From Pseudoalteromonas distincta (GTDB taxonomy: Bacteria; Pseudomonadota; Gammaproteobacteria; Enterobacterales; Alteromonadaceae), in the NCBI RefSeq assembly GCF_000814675.1, contig NZ_JWIG01000008.1, forward strand, positions 1 to 64,000: a DNA stretch of 64,000 bases. The letters are read 5' to 3'. The notes under the pieces are model-generated. The model had not been told where the DNA came from, ran no database searches, and saw only the letters and a program-made list of their open reading frames with translations. Both the position numbers and the translations under genes were made by a program. Shown in pieces: positions 28,660-36,698 of the stretch. The number at the start of each line of letters is the position of its first letter. Position 1 is the first letter of the stretch.

Positions 28660-29103
28660 ATGTCTAAAACCCCAAATAAACAGTCGTTGCTAGGTAAAGC
28701 ACCAACAAGAAAAAAAACAGCGCAAAAAAGAAAGCCGCAACGCCCTACTCAGCGCTCTATACCCGCAGAGGAAAAAACAAATATAAACAATGGCACTAGC
28801 CAAAAAACAAAGTCAAAAAAGGGGCTATTTATATCTCTGGCCATTGTTATTGTAATAATTTTAGCTTTTCCAAAACCAACCTTGCTCACCTATAAAAAAT
28901 TAGGGATGGTAAGTGAGAGTGTATACTGGCCTGGACTTTTAGGTTACGGAGCTACTTTAATTGATTCCAACTTGCACCCCAACTATGATTCTAGCCGTGA
29001 ATCCCTTTATTTATGCAGTGATTTACAAAAACCACAGAGCTGTCAAAAGTATCAAGTAATTGCTGACAATGGTTTGTTTTCGGCAATTGGCAGTTACTTT
29101 TAG
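28660..29103 (+). CDS. Hypothetical membrane-anchored protein with basic N-terminus
   Basis: I do not recognise this 147-residue protein. Residues 1-54 are strongly basic and low in complexity (Lys, Arg, Gln, Thr, Pro). They are followed by one hydrophobic segment (about 55-70, LFISLAIVIVIILAF) and a C-terminal domain of about 75 residues with two Cys near the end (LYLCSDLQKPQSCQKYQ). By the positive-inside rule the basic part should be cytoplasmic and the Cys-bearing part periplasmic, where the two Cys could form a disulfide. It could be a small envelope protein. No operon partner is clear. Confidence 0.6.
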   Translation: MSKTPNKQSLLGKAPTRKKTAQKRKPQRPTQRSIPAEEKTNINNGTSQKTKSKKGLFISLAIVIVIILAFPKPTLLTYKKLGMVSESVYWPGLLGYGATLIDSNLHPNYDSSRESLYLCSDLQKPQSCQKYQVIADNGLFSAIGSYF

Positions 29104-29209
29104 CATTAAAAAAACTAATCTGAAAATTTAAAATTACTTGGTTGAAAGGTGTGCAAAAGATCAACATAATGGCGCTCCTTTTTTCAACAACTGAACTATT
29201 GAAACGACC

Positions 29210-29455
29210 ATGCTAAACGAGCTAGATTGGCTTTTAAATACTACACTACTTGCACTAGGTTTAGGTGCATTCTTTATTAACCAGATAACACTGCTGCGCG
29301 TTGCCGCCATTAGTGCATGTGGTTTATTGTTCTTATCATTTAGCCTAGATCTTATGTCGTCGAGCGTTATTTCAAATATGAGTTTAGTGTTGATCAACAC
29401 GTTTTACTTGTTTAAAGTTTATACATTCGGGCAATTTAATGTAACCCAAAGTTAA
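29210..29455 (+). CDS. Small hypothetical inner-membrane protein
   Basis: An 81-residue hydrophobic protein with three likely membrane segments (about 8-24, 28-45, 50-72). The short acidic N-terminus MLNELDWLLN precedes the first helix. I see no motif that names it; it faintly recalls small YgjV/CBU0592-type membrane proteins, not enough for a call. A strong terminator follows at 29481, which supports a real transcript. It lies 106 bp after the preceding hypothetical gene. Confidence 0.55.
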   Translation: MLNELDWLLNTTLLALGLGAFFINQITLLRVAAISACGLLFLSFSLDLMSSSVISNMSLVLINTFYLFKVYTFGQFNVTQS

Positions 29456-29480
29456 CAACTTTTCCTTAGAATATTTAATA

Positions 29481-29503
29481 GCCCAGCATTGCTGGGCTTT
29501 TTT
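29481..29503 (+). terminator. Terminator after the small membrane protein gene
   Basis: GCCCAGC-att-GCTGGGC followed by TTTTTT, 26 bp downstream of the stop. Confidence 0.9.
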
Positions 29504-29649
29504 ATTGCTAATTTTTAAAATATTAGAAACACGTTAGATCAGGACAGTATTAAACGCCACTAAAGCACCACTGCAATAATGGTGCTGTGCATGTACTGTT
29601 GAGAAAAACGAGAAGAAAGACGAAAACTGAAAATACCTAATAAGCTAGG

Positions 29650-29796
29650 TTAATCTGCTATTGTTAATTCACTTTGGGTTTGTGTTTTAGATGGACTATC
29701 TTCAGCGTTAGCCTGATTAAACCAAGCTGAAACACCTAGCACAATAATTGAAATAACAACGAGGCTTAATTTAGCCCCACTTTGACTGGATTTCAT
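29650..29796 (-). CDS. Short 48-residue signal-anchor protein
   Basis: An open frame of 48 codons from ATG (29794-29796) to TAA, preceded by GAGGG at 5-6 bases, a good ribosome site. The protein begins MKSSQSGAKLSLVVISIIVL, then GVSAWFNQANA, and ends in a polar Ser/Thr/Gln tail. It is either a single-pass membrane peptide or a secreted peptide cut after AWFNQANA. I do not recognise it. The shape (basic start, hydrophobic core, small polar tail) and the ribosome site make it more than a chance frame. Confidence 0.5.
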   Translation of the reverse strand: MKSSQSGAKLSLVVISIIVLGVSAWFNQANAEDSPSKTQTQSELTIAD

Positions 29797-29892
29797 AACA
29801 CCCTCTTTATATTTTTATTAGTGAGAATATCTTTTACACTAATGAAAATTACAAATGTTAACAAGCTGTTTTTTAAACTAATTAGCTATCAG

Positions 29893-30813
29893 CTAATAAC
29901 CTTTAGTTCTATCCACTGAATTATTGAGTGCTAAGCCCATATTCAAACGTTCAATATTATCGGCTATTTGGTCTATAACGCTATTTAAATCAGATAGCGC
30001 TGCACAATGTGGTGTAAGTGTTATTTTGGGGTTTCCCCAGTAAGGATGGTTCTGCGTTAAAGGTTCTTGGTCAAAAACATCCAAGGTAGCAGCGCGTAAG
30101 CTATCGCTATTTAATGCATTTAATAAATCTTGCTCAACCACATGAGCGCCACGTGCCACATTAATAACAACAGCATGTGAAGGTAGCTTAGCGAGCATTG
30201 AGTGATTAATAATGCCTGTAGTTGCTTGCGTAAGGGGTAATAGACATACAAGGTAGTCAACGTCAGAAAGCATATCGCTAAGTCCTTCATCGCCATAATA
30301 AACCTCGACATTAGCCGTGTTTTTATTACTTTGCGCCCAGGCACTTACTTTAAAACCATTAGTTACAAGTTTTTGCGCACATGCTTTACCTAATTCGCCA
30401 AATCCAAGTATACCAACATGTTTATTACTAAAAGCTCGTTTTGGCTTCCATGTTTGCTGTGTTTGTTTAGTGTAATACTCTTTTAAGCGTAATTTTTGAG
30501 CTAAGACATGTGTAAGTACATATTCCGCCATATCTTCAGCTAGTTGCATATCAACAATACGTACTACTTCGACATGTTCAGGTAATAATGTTAAATCGAT
30601 ACTGTCTACGCCTGCACCAAATGACGACACAGCTTTTAAGTTAGGCAGCTGCGGCCACAGAGACTCAGGAGCATTCCACGCAAGTACAAAATCCACATTA
30701 TTTGCGTTTTTGCAATCAGGCCATTGCTCTATCAATGTATTTGGTAATCGCTCTTGTAACTTCGTTATTAGCTTTTCGTTGTTGCGCCCCGTTATAGCCA
30801 CCAATACCGACAT
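29893..30813 (-). CDS. D-isomer 2-hydroxyacid dehydrogenase, GhrA-like
   Basis: A protein of 306 residues from the ATG at 30811-30813, chosen because AGGAG lies 5 bases upstream (a TTG at 30828 would add five residues). The Rossmann motif is GILGFGELGKACAQKL. The catalytic residues appear as Arg in INVARGAHVV, Glu in FDQEPL and His in TPHCAALSD. This pattern and the length fit glyoxylate/hydroxypyruvate reductase A, which reduces glyoxylate and hydroxypyruvate with NAD(P)H in the cytoplasm. Substrate is inferred from the family only. Confidence 0.82.
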   Translation of the reverse strand: MSVLVAITGRNNEKLITKLQERLPNTLIEQWPDCKNANNVDFVLAWNAPESLWPQLPNLKAVSSFGAGVDSIDLTLLPEHVEVVRIVDMQLAEDMAEYVLTHVLAQKLRLKEYYTKQTQQTWKPKRAFSNKHVGILGFGELGKACAQKLVTNGFKVSAWAQSNKNTANVEVYYGDEGLSDMLSDVDYLVCLLPLTQATTGIINHSMLAKLPSHAVVINVARGAHVVEQDLLNALNSDSLRAATLDVFDQEPLTQNHPYWGNPKITLTPHCAALSDLNSVIDQIADNIERLNMGLALNNSVDRTKGY

Positions 30814-30942
30814 AAATTCTCCTAGCAATTCACAGTTTATAATTTAGTACTTTAAAAAGTCACACTACTGCAAAGTAACTGTCACACCCTTTTTTTAATC
30901 TTACATGTATAGCGAATAGACCAAACGGAATATGAGGTTAAT

Positions 30943-32649
30943 ATGATAAGTGTTGATAAAGTAATTGCAGCAAACTTACCACAACTAGAGAACTCTCCAA
31001 AAGTAAAAGGTTTAGTAAAAAAGGGTTTAGGTTACTTATTGCATGAACAAGAGTTTATCACCTTTGGTAATACGTACCCTCACCTACAAGGGTTAGAATT
31101 TGTTGAGCAAGTACTTGATGAACTCAATTTTGATACGCGCTATAAACCTAAGCAGATAGAACATATTCCTAACGAGGGTAAACTTGTTATTGTTGCTAAC
31201 CACCCTATTGGTTCATTAGATGCTTTAGCACTTATCAAAGTACTCTCTACAGTAAGGCAAGATTTAAAAGTAGTCGCAAACCGCATGTTAATGTCGGTCA
31301 GCGCAATGCATTCTCTTTTACTCCCTGTTGATAACTTATCTGGTATGAGTAAAAAGCAAGAGCTTAGTAATATACAAAACCATTTAAAAGGTGGAGGTGC
31401 CTTACTTATATTTCCTGCAGGGGAAGTGTCGCGCCTAGGACCAACCGGCATTAAGGATTGCAAATGGAATAGCGGTTTTTTACGTATGGCAAAAAAAGCC
31501 AACTGCCCCATTTTACCTATTTTTATTAAAGCCAAAAATAGTCCACTTTTTTATGGTACATCAATGATTTATAAGCCTCTGGCAAGTTTATTATTAGTGA
31601 CAGAAATGTTTAAGCAGCGCAAAAAATCTTTAGAGTTTGAGATTGGTGCTTCTATCCCTCCTGAGTCCTACTTAATAGAAAACCTTAAAGATAAAGAAAT
31701 TGTAAACCTCATACGTAAACAGCTTTATAGGCTTACAACTAAAAAAACACTGCCGCTAAAAACACAAACACCTATTGCTGTGCCTGAGTGTAGAAAAGAA
31801 CTAAAAAGAGCAATTGAGCAATGTCAGCTTCTGGGTAAAACACACGATGGCATGCACATTCATCTATATCAATATGTAGGTAGTTCACCTATTTTTAGAG
31901 AGCTAGGACGCCTGAGAGAAATAGCATTTAGAGCAGTAGGTGAAGGAAGCGGTAAGCGTCGTGATATAGATAAATACGATATGGATTACCAACACCTTGT
32001 ACTGTGGGACCCTATGCAACTAGAGCTAGTAGGTGCTTATCGATTAGCCTGCGCACAACAGGTAATACAAAAGCATGGACGTGAAGGCTTATATACCGAT
32101 AGTTTATTTTCTTACACCGACGCTATGACGCCCTATCTACACCAAGGAATTGAGCTTGGTCGAAGTTTTGTACAACCTAAGTATTGGGGACGTAAGAGTC
32201 TTGACTATTTATGGTACGGTATTGGTGCTTTTATAAAAAACTACCCACAGTATAGGTATTTATTTGGGGCCGTAAGCGTGTCCAACGCTCTACCTGAGCA
32301 AGCCAAAGCCATGCTCGTTTATTACTATCAACATTACTATAAAAGCAGCATAGAACTAGCTACACCTAATAATGAGCTTAAATTAACTGAGCAACAGCTA
32401 ACTCAATGCAATATTCTTTTTAATGGAAACGATGTTAAAGAAGATTTTGTAGAGTTAAAGCATGTGTTAGCTAATATGGGCGCTCAAGTCCCTACTTTAT
32501 TTAAACAATATACTGAGCTTTGCAATCCTGGCGGCGTACAATTTTTAAGCTTTAGCATTGATCCCGATTTTAATAATTGTATTGATGGATTGGTATTAGT
32601 CGATCTTAAAAGTGTTAAAGAAAACAAAGCTAAACGTTATTTAGAATAA
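30943..32649 (+). CDS. olsF: Two-domain ornithine-lipid synthase-like acyltransferase (OlsF type)
   Basis: A 568-residue fusion. The N-terminal half (about 1-270) is a PlsC-type O-acyltransferase with the acceptor motif VANHPIGSLDALAL (His and Asp catalytic) and FPAGEVSR. The C-terminal half (about 290-560) is a GNAT/hemolysin-type N-acyltransferase (REIAFRAVGEGSGKRRDIDKYD; ELGRSFVQPKYW) resembling OlsB. Such fusions, named OlsF, make ornithine lipids from ornithine in two acylation steps. Ornithine lipids replace phospholipids under phosphate limitation in some bacteria. The gene stands alone and has its own terminator. The call rests on domain order and motifs, without a search. Confidence 0.72.
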   Translation: MISVDKVIAANLPQLENSPKVKGLVKKGLGYLLHEQEFITFGNTYPHLQGLEFVEQVLDELNFDTRYKPKQIEHIPNEGKLVIVANHPIGSLDALALIKVLSTVRQDLKVVANRMLMSVSAMHSLLLPVDNLSGMSKKQELSNIQNHLKGGGALLIFPAGEVSRLGPTGIKDCKWNSGFLRMAKKANCPILPIFIKAKNSPLFYGTSMIYKPLASLLLVTEMFKQRKKSLEFEIGASIPPESYLIENLKDKEIVNLIRKQLYRLTTKKTLPLKTQTPIAVPECRKELKRAIEQCQLLGKTHDGMHIHLYQYVGSSPIFRELGRLREIAFRAVGEGSGKRRDIDKYDMDYQHLVLWDPMQLELVGAYRLACAQQVIQKHGREGLYTDSLFSYTDAMTPYLHQGIELGRSFVQPKYWGRKSLDYLWYGIGAFIKNYPQYRYLFGAVSVSNALPEQAKAMLVYYYQHYYKSSIELATPNNELKLTEQQLTQCNILFNGNDVKEDFVELKHVLANMGAQVPTLFKQYTELCNPGGVQFLSFSIDPDFNNCIDGLVLVDLKSVKENKAKRYLE

Positions 32650-32672
32650 CTATTGATAACTAAAGTCAGTGC

Positions 32673-32705
32673 ACCGAGTATTTTATGCCTTATAAAGTAC
32701 TCGGT
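32673..32705 (+). terminator. Probable terminator of olsF
   Basis: ACCGAGTA and TACTCGGT are perfect 8-bp complements around a 17-base loop in which TTTTA and TAAAG can pair as well. TTATATTTA follows, a weak T-tract. Confidence 0.6.
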
Positions 32706-32930
32706 TTATATTTAATTATAAATACCGACTCAATCGCATTTAAGTCTTCCAATACTTTTTTAAGTGTCGGGTGTTTAAATTATTTTCGTTCCCTGCTAAA
32801 AAGATATTTTCTTGTTTATTAAGGCCCTGATTAAACACGAGATTATGGCAAGGCAGTGCCTGCCTTATATTCATGTGACTGTTAATTAAATAAATATGTC
32901 AATCTTTACAAAAGCATAACGACACTAAAA

Positions 32931-32944
32931 TTAATCTAAATCAA
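32931..32944 (+). promoter_or_regulatory. FNR-like site upstream of ompW (distal)
   Basis: TTAATCTAAATCAA matches TTGAT-N4-ATCAA at nine of ten positions and lies 113 bp before the ompW ATG. Confidence 0.45.
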
Positions 32945-32980
32945 TAAAACATTTTATAAGCTTCAAATGCTTTTTAAACT

Positions 32981-32994
32981 TTGATCTAGAACAG
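32981..32994 (+). promoter_or_regulatory. FNR-like site upstream of ompW (proximal)
   Basis: TTGATCTAGAACAG has a perfect left half and two mismatches in the right half of the FNR consensus. It lies exactly 50 bp after the distal site and 63 bp before the ATG, a usual activator position. E. coli ompW is FNR-controlled. Confidence 0.4.
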
Positions 32995-33056
32995 GTTTTC
33001 ATATTTATTGCTCGGTAATAATAGCGCTAATTAAATAGTAGTTCTTGGAGAACAAC

Positions 33057-33710
33057 ATGAAAACTCAAATTAGCATCGCATTATTAACCTCTTTATTAGC
33101 ACTCTCTCCAGCTGCACACGCTAACTTTAGCGTAAATGTTGGCGCTATTAACGTAAACCCTGATAACAGTAGCTCAGCGATTAATGAAGCACCTACGCTA
33201 GGCCTTAAAGGTGATTCAGACACTCAACTAGGTATCACCGTAGATTATGCATTTAACGATCAATGGGTGTTAGAACTGATAGCAGCAACACCGTTTTCAC
33301 ACGATGTAAATGGCGCAGGCGGCTTAGCAGGCAATAAAATTGCAGATATAAAACAACTTCCACCGTCATTGGTTGCACAATACCACTTTTTAGATACAAG
33401 CTATGCGCTAAGACCTTTTATAGGCGTAGGCATAAACTACACTGCATTTTTTGATGAGCAACCCTCTCAAGCACTTAAAGCAACACTAGGAACAGACGAT
33501 GTAGAAGTAAAGTTAGATGATTCGTTTGGCTTTATGGCTCAGGTAGGTGCTAACTATAAAATTGATAAAAACTGGGGTTTACACGCCATGGTATCAATTA
33601 TGGATATTGATACCGATGCCACTGTTTATGCTAATGGTGCAAAAGCACTTACATCAACTGTTGAGCTTGACCCAGTTGTTGCAATGTTCGGTGTTAGGTA
33701 CAGTTTTTAA
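33057..33710 (+). CDS. ompW: Outer-membrane protein OmpW
   Basis: A protein of 217 residues from the ATG at 33057, with TGGAG six bases upstream (the TTG at 33045 is rejected). The signal peptide is MKTQISIALLTSLLALSPAAHA. The barrel begins with FSVNVGAINVNPDNSS and ends in the C-terminal aromatic GVRYSF typical of Bam substrates. ATPFSHDV and PPSLVAQYHF are OmpW hallmarks. It forms an eight-strand barrel thought to take up small hydrophobic molecules. Two FNR-like boxes upstream suggest oxygen-related control. Confidence 0.93.
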   Translation: MKTQISIALLTSLLALSPAAHANFSVNVGAINVNPDNSSSAINEAPTLGLKGDSDTQLGITVDYAFNDQWVLELIAATPFSHDVNGAGGLAGNKIADIKQLPPSLVAQYHFLDTSYALRPFIGVGINYTAFFDEQPSQALKATLGTDDVEVKLDDSFGFMAQVGANYKIDKNWGLHAMVSIMDIDTDATVYANGAKALTSTVELDPVVAMFGVRYSF

Positions 33711-33756
33711 AGCAAATATAAAGTAGTACATAGTTACCCAATTACAATGTGTGTTA

Positions 33757-33778
33757 AAAGGCCGAAAGGCCTTTTTTT
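33757..33778 (+). terminator. Terminator of ompW (bidirectional)
   Basis: AAAAGGCC-gaa-AGGCCTTTTTTT: a short strong stem with a T-run, between convergent genes. Confidence 0.85.
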
Positions 33779-33790
33779 CATTTGTAGAGA

Positions 33791-34324
33791 TTAGGGCAGG
33801 TTACTTAACTTTTTCTGCTCTAACATTTCTTTCCAGTGCATTACTTCACTTGGCAATATAGGTGTTTGCCCGTCAAAACCAGCAACTTCAAGCATTTCTT
33901 CAATACTTATAATACCCTTTTTACTTTTAAATACACCGCGTACATAAGCAATAGCATGTAAGCCTCGCTCTGAGTGAAACTTTTGCTCAATATAAAAGTA
34001 TTTATGATCCCAGCCAACTAACTTAGTACTTATTGTATATCGCTGCATAGGTTTAATATCGCGGATATAAGTAATAGCAGTTGCGTTAACAATCGGAAAC
34101 CAACGACGCTTCATTATTTGCTTTAGTAAGCCAACACGCTCCGTCATCCACGTGCGAGATAAATCCATCATCGCAAGATAGCGTGAGTTCGTTAAATGTA
34201 GATTAATATCACAATCAGTCGGCAAAGCTTTGTAATCAATATCTACTGTATCAAGTAGATTTTGATATTGCTTATTGCGTTTAATTTTGAAAAATAATAA
34301 TAAAAGTCGAATATATAAGTTCAC
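33791..34324 (-). CDS. THEM6-like hotdog-fold acyl-CoA thioesterase
   Basis: A 177-residue protein. Residues 25-150 fit the 4HBT/hotdog family: DYKALPTDCDINLHLTNSRYLAMMDLSR resembles the catalytic 'D..N.HlnN..Yl...' pattern of YbgC-like and THEM6-like thioesterases. YIRDIKPMQRYTISTKLVGWD and FYIEQKFHSERGLHAIAYVRGVF complete the fold. It probably hydrolyses acyl-CoA; the true substrate is unknown. The N-terminal hydrophobic-basic segment (LYIRLLLLFFKIKRNK) may touch the membrane. Confidence 0.75.
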   Translation of the reverse strand: MNLYIRLLLLFFKIKRNKQYQNLLDTVDIDYKALPTDCDINLHLTNSRYLAMMDLSRTWMTERVGLLKQIMKRRWFPIVNATAITYIRDIKPMQRYTISTKLVGWDHKYFYIEQKFHSERGLHAIAYVRGVFKSKKGIISIEEMLEVAGFDGQTPILPSEVMHWKEMLEQKKLSNLP

Positions 34325-34430
34325 AAAAAAGGTCTTACCAGTTAAATTTATTCGAGTGTAGCATAGCCCCTTGCGAAGACGAATATTCTACTTTAATCTT
34401 AAATCATTATTACAATAAAAAAGATAGCTA

Positions 34431-34925
34431 ATGAAATTAAAACTAAAAACTATCGCTGCACTGGCCCTATTAGTCCCTAGCTACAATGCTTTTGCCGATT
34501 TTTCGTTACCAGGTAAAGGCTCAGTAACTTACCCTACCGGTGTAGTTAAAGAATTTAAATTTGGTTTTGAATGGCAGCAAAAAGCTGAGAAATTCACTAT
34601 TGGATCTAAAAGTTACAATATGGAGCAAATTCCTAGCTCTTATTCTGTCGCCATCACGCTTTCAAAAGATGACAACCAAGTATGGGTTCAAGAATTTAAT
34701 AATGGGTTTATTGAGGAGTTTGAATGGCAAATTGGCGAACATACAGTCACTCTAAAAAAGCAGCAGTTTAGCGATCCTGTAAAAGGTGACTATGTTATTG
34801 AGCTAAATGGCCGTAGCTATTTTTTCACTCGTAATAACGCCAGTATCGTAATGAACTTTAACGAAGAAGGTATTGAGACGATTGCAATTGATGGGGTAAC
34901 AAAAAATATGGGCACTAAAAATTAG
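34431..34925 (+). CDS. Hypothetical secreted protein
   Basis: I do not recognise this 164-residue protein. A clear signal peptide, MKLKLKTIAALALLVPSYNAFA, leaves a mature protein of about 142 residues rich in aromatic and charged residues, with alternating hydrophobic beta-like stretches (FTIGSKSYNMEQIPSSY, FIEEFEWQIGEHTVTLKKQQF, YVIELNGRSYFFTRNNASIVM). There is no Cys in the mature part. It is probably periplasmic and all-beta. It has its own terminator, which includes its stop codon. A 64-codon frame within it is a shadow. Confidence 0.65.
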   Translation: MKLKLKTIAALALLVPSYNAFADFSLPGKGSVTYPTGVVKEFKFGFEWQQKAEKFTIGSKSYNMEQIPSSYSVAITLSKDDNQVWVQEFNNGFIEEFEWQIGEHTVTLKKQQFSDPVKGDYVIELNGRSYFFTRNNASIVMNFNEEGIETIAIDGVTKNMGTKN

Positions 34926-34937
34926 TCCCCATATTTT
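34903..34937. terminator. Bidirectional terminator overlapping the hypothetical's stop codon
   Basis: AAAATATGGG and CCCATATTTT are perfect 10-bp complements around a 15-base loop that contains the TAG stop. It separates this gene from the 3' end of tyrR. Confidence 0.75.
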
Positions 34938-34953
34938 AATTTCTTTAAGTCAA

Positions 34954-36510
34954 TTACACCTTTACTGTTTTTCGATTAATCCCGTAATCACGTAACTTAT
35001 TAGCTACCGCGGTGTGACTTAGGCCCAATCGCTTAGCTAACTGACGTGAGCTTGGGTAAGCGGGGTAGAGTTTGCGAAGTAAAGTCGCTTCAAAACGTTT
35101 AACAGCTTGATCTAGTGAGCCTTCAAAATCAGACTCTAAATACCCTAAATCATGAGTAAAAGTTGGTAACTGCAAATGCTCTACGCGAAGCTCGCTATCA
35201 TCTAGTAACGACACTGCACGGTAAATTGCATTTTCGAGCTGACGTACATTTCCAGGCCACGGGTACTCTTGTAAAAAGCTTAAACACTCTTGTGATAAAA
35301 CAGGAATTGCATGACCATTTTGTTGCGCATATTTTTGAATAAAATGCTCTGCAAGTGGCCCTACATCTGCTTTTCTATCTCTTAGTGGCGCTATTTCTAA
35401 AGTAAGCACGTTTATACGGTAATATAAGTCTTCTCTAAAAACCCCTTCTTGTACCATTGCAGGTAAGTCTTTTTGAGTAGCGGCAACAATACGTACATTT
35501 ACTTTAACTTCGTTCTCATCGCCTACTTTTCTAAACGTACCATCTTGTAAAAAACGCAGTAACTTAGTTTGTAGTTGAGTCGACATTTCGCCAACTTCAT
35601 CTAAAAATACAGTTCCACCATCAGCTTGCTCTAATACACCACGCTTTGGCGCTGCGTTTTCTTCGTACCCGGCATAACCAAATAATTCAGACTCAGCAAC
35701 ATCATCAGGAAGTGAAGCACACGACAGCGCAATAAAAGGCTTAACAGAGCGATTAGATGCGTAATGGCATGCTCTAGCTAATAACTCTTTACCTGTGCCA
35801 GTTTCACCAGTAATCAAAATAGGGGCTTCTAGTTGCGCCATTTTGCGTGCTTCGCGCACAACTCGGCGCATTGCTGTACTAAAGTTATGAATGGTAGCAA
35901 AGCTTTCTTGCCCGTAGCGTCTAAATGCACTGACCTGCTGCCCTAAGCGGCTTTGCGATTTAATGTTAATAACCGCCCCCGCAAGCACATCACCTTCACT
36001 ACCTTGAGGGACTGCAATTGGTAAAATGTCTGCAATAAAATCCTCACCCGCCACTTCAACGCGTGTGGTTTGCCCGAGCACTTCTTTACCTTCTAGCCAA
36101 CGTGTAAAGTTAAAGCCTTTAAGTAAGTTATTAATATTTGCACCAATAACTTCTTTTTCAATTAACTGTAGGTCCTTACATGCTGCATCGTTGCATAAGC
36201 GTACCCAACCTTTAGCATCAATAGAGATAACGCCATCAGGCAATGCGCGTAGCAAAGTATTTAATTCGTTGTGTTCACGCTCAGATGGTAAAAACGCAGT
36301 GGTACGCACGTCATGTACGCCGTCGATTAAACGTATCGATGGCATAATTTTTTGAAATTGTTCAAATTCTATTTCGGGAAAACTAACGTACATACGACAA
36401 TTTACAGAATCAACTTCAATTCCTTTTAGATCAACGCTGTAGTTAACTAATATATTAAGGATTTCTTGAGCAATACCAATTCGATCAGCACAGTGAATAT
36501 CTAGACGCAT
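34954..36510 (-). CDS. tyrR: Aromatic-amino-acid regulator TyrR
   Basis: A 518-residue regulator in the order ACT (1-70, MRLDIHCADRIGIAQEILNIL), PAS (about 80-190, PDGVISIDAKGWVRLCN), AAA+ (about 205-430; Walker A GETGTGKELLARACH, Walker B DGGTVFLDEVGEM) and a C-terminal helix-turn-helix (SRQLAKRLGLSHTAVANKLRDYG). The GAFTGA loop of sigma-54 activators is replaced by FGYAGYEEN, as in TyrR, which acts with sigma-70. It senses tyrosine, phenylalanine and tryptophan with ATP. The hpd and fah genes 20 kb away are plausible targets. A half TyrR box (TGTAAA, 36580-36585) lies about 70 bp upstream. Confidence 0.92.
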   Translation of the reverse strand: MRLDIHCADRIGIAQEILNILVNYSVDLKGIEVDSVNCRMYVSFPEIEFEQFQKIMPSIRLIDGVHDVRTTAFLPSEREHNELNTLLRALPDGVISIDAKGWVRLCNDAACKDLQLIEKEVIGANINNLLKGFNFTRWLEGKEVLGQTTRVEVAGEDFIADILPIAVPQGSEGDVLAGAVINIKSQSRLGQQVSAFRRYGQESFATIHNFSTAMRRVVREARKMAQLEAPILITGETGTGKELLARACHYASNRSVKPFIALSCASLPDDVAESELFGYAGYEENAAPKRGVLEQADGGTVFLDEVGEMSTQLQTKLLRFLQDGTFRKVGDENEVKVNVRIVAATQKDLPAMVQEGVFREDLYYRINVLTLEIAPLRDRKADVGPLAEHFIQKYAQQNGHAIPVLSQECLSFLQEYPWPGNVRQLENAIYRAVSLLDDSELRVEHLQLPTFTHDLGYLESDFEGSLDQAVKRFEATLLRKLYPAYPSSRQLAKRLGLSHTAVANKLRDYGINRKTVKV

Positions 36511-36640
36511 ACATCCTCAAAGAAGGAAAAACTATATTAGCTGAATAATACGCTAAGTCGCTTTGAGAAGGTAGCTTATTGTAAACATTTTTGGACGAAA
36601 CAGACTGCGAAAGCGATAAGTTGAAATGTAATTAAATGAA

Positions 36641-36676
36641 GAAAAGTAGCACTGATATTTAACTATACCAGTGCTA
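36641..36676 (-). terminator. Probable terminator of bcsEFG
   Basis: TAGCACTG and CAGTGCTA are perfect 8-bp complements with extra pairing of ATAT/ATA inside. On the minus strand the stem is followed by CTTTTCTT. It lies 23 bp after the bcsG stop and separates it from tyrR. Confidence 0.65.
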
Positions 36677-36698
36677 TTTGTTAAATTTTATTATGTGA

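Larger units (their letters stand above)
29456..29892. other. Intergenic stretch with one short gene
   Basis: This 437-bp stretch holds the terminator at 29481-29503, a 7-bp hairpin (AGCACCA/TGGTGCT, 29564-29586) with no T-run, and a 48-codon gene on the minus strand (29650-29796). Nothing else could be supported. Confidence 0.6.
32650..33056. other. Intergenic region upstream of ompW
   Basis: This gap of about 400 bp contains the olsF terminator (32673-32705), A/T-rich sequence without a supported gene, and two FNR-like sites (32931-32944 and 32981-32994) before the ompW ribosome site. Confidence 0.6.

Noticed and set aside
29564-29586. AGCACCA/TGGTGCT hairpin as a terminator
   Set aside because: There is no T-run on either strand; it could be chance or part of a small RNA, but nothing supports either.
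33045-33056. TTG start for ompW
   Set aside because: It lies within the ribosome site region; the ATG at 33057 gives a clean signal peptide and good spacing.
36580-36597. TyrR autoregulatory box upstream of tyrR
   Set aside because: TGTAAA is followed after six bases by TGGACG, only three of six matches to TTTACA; kept as a remark, not a feature.
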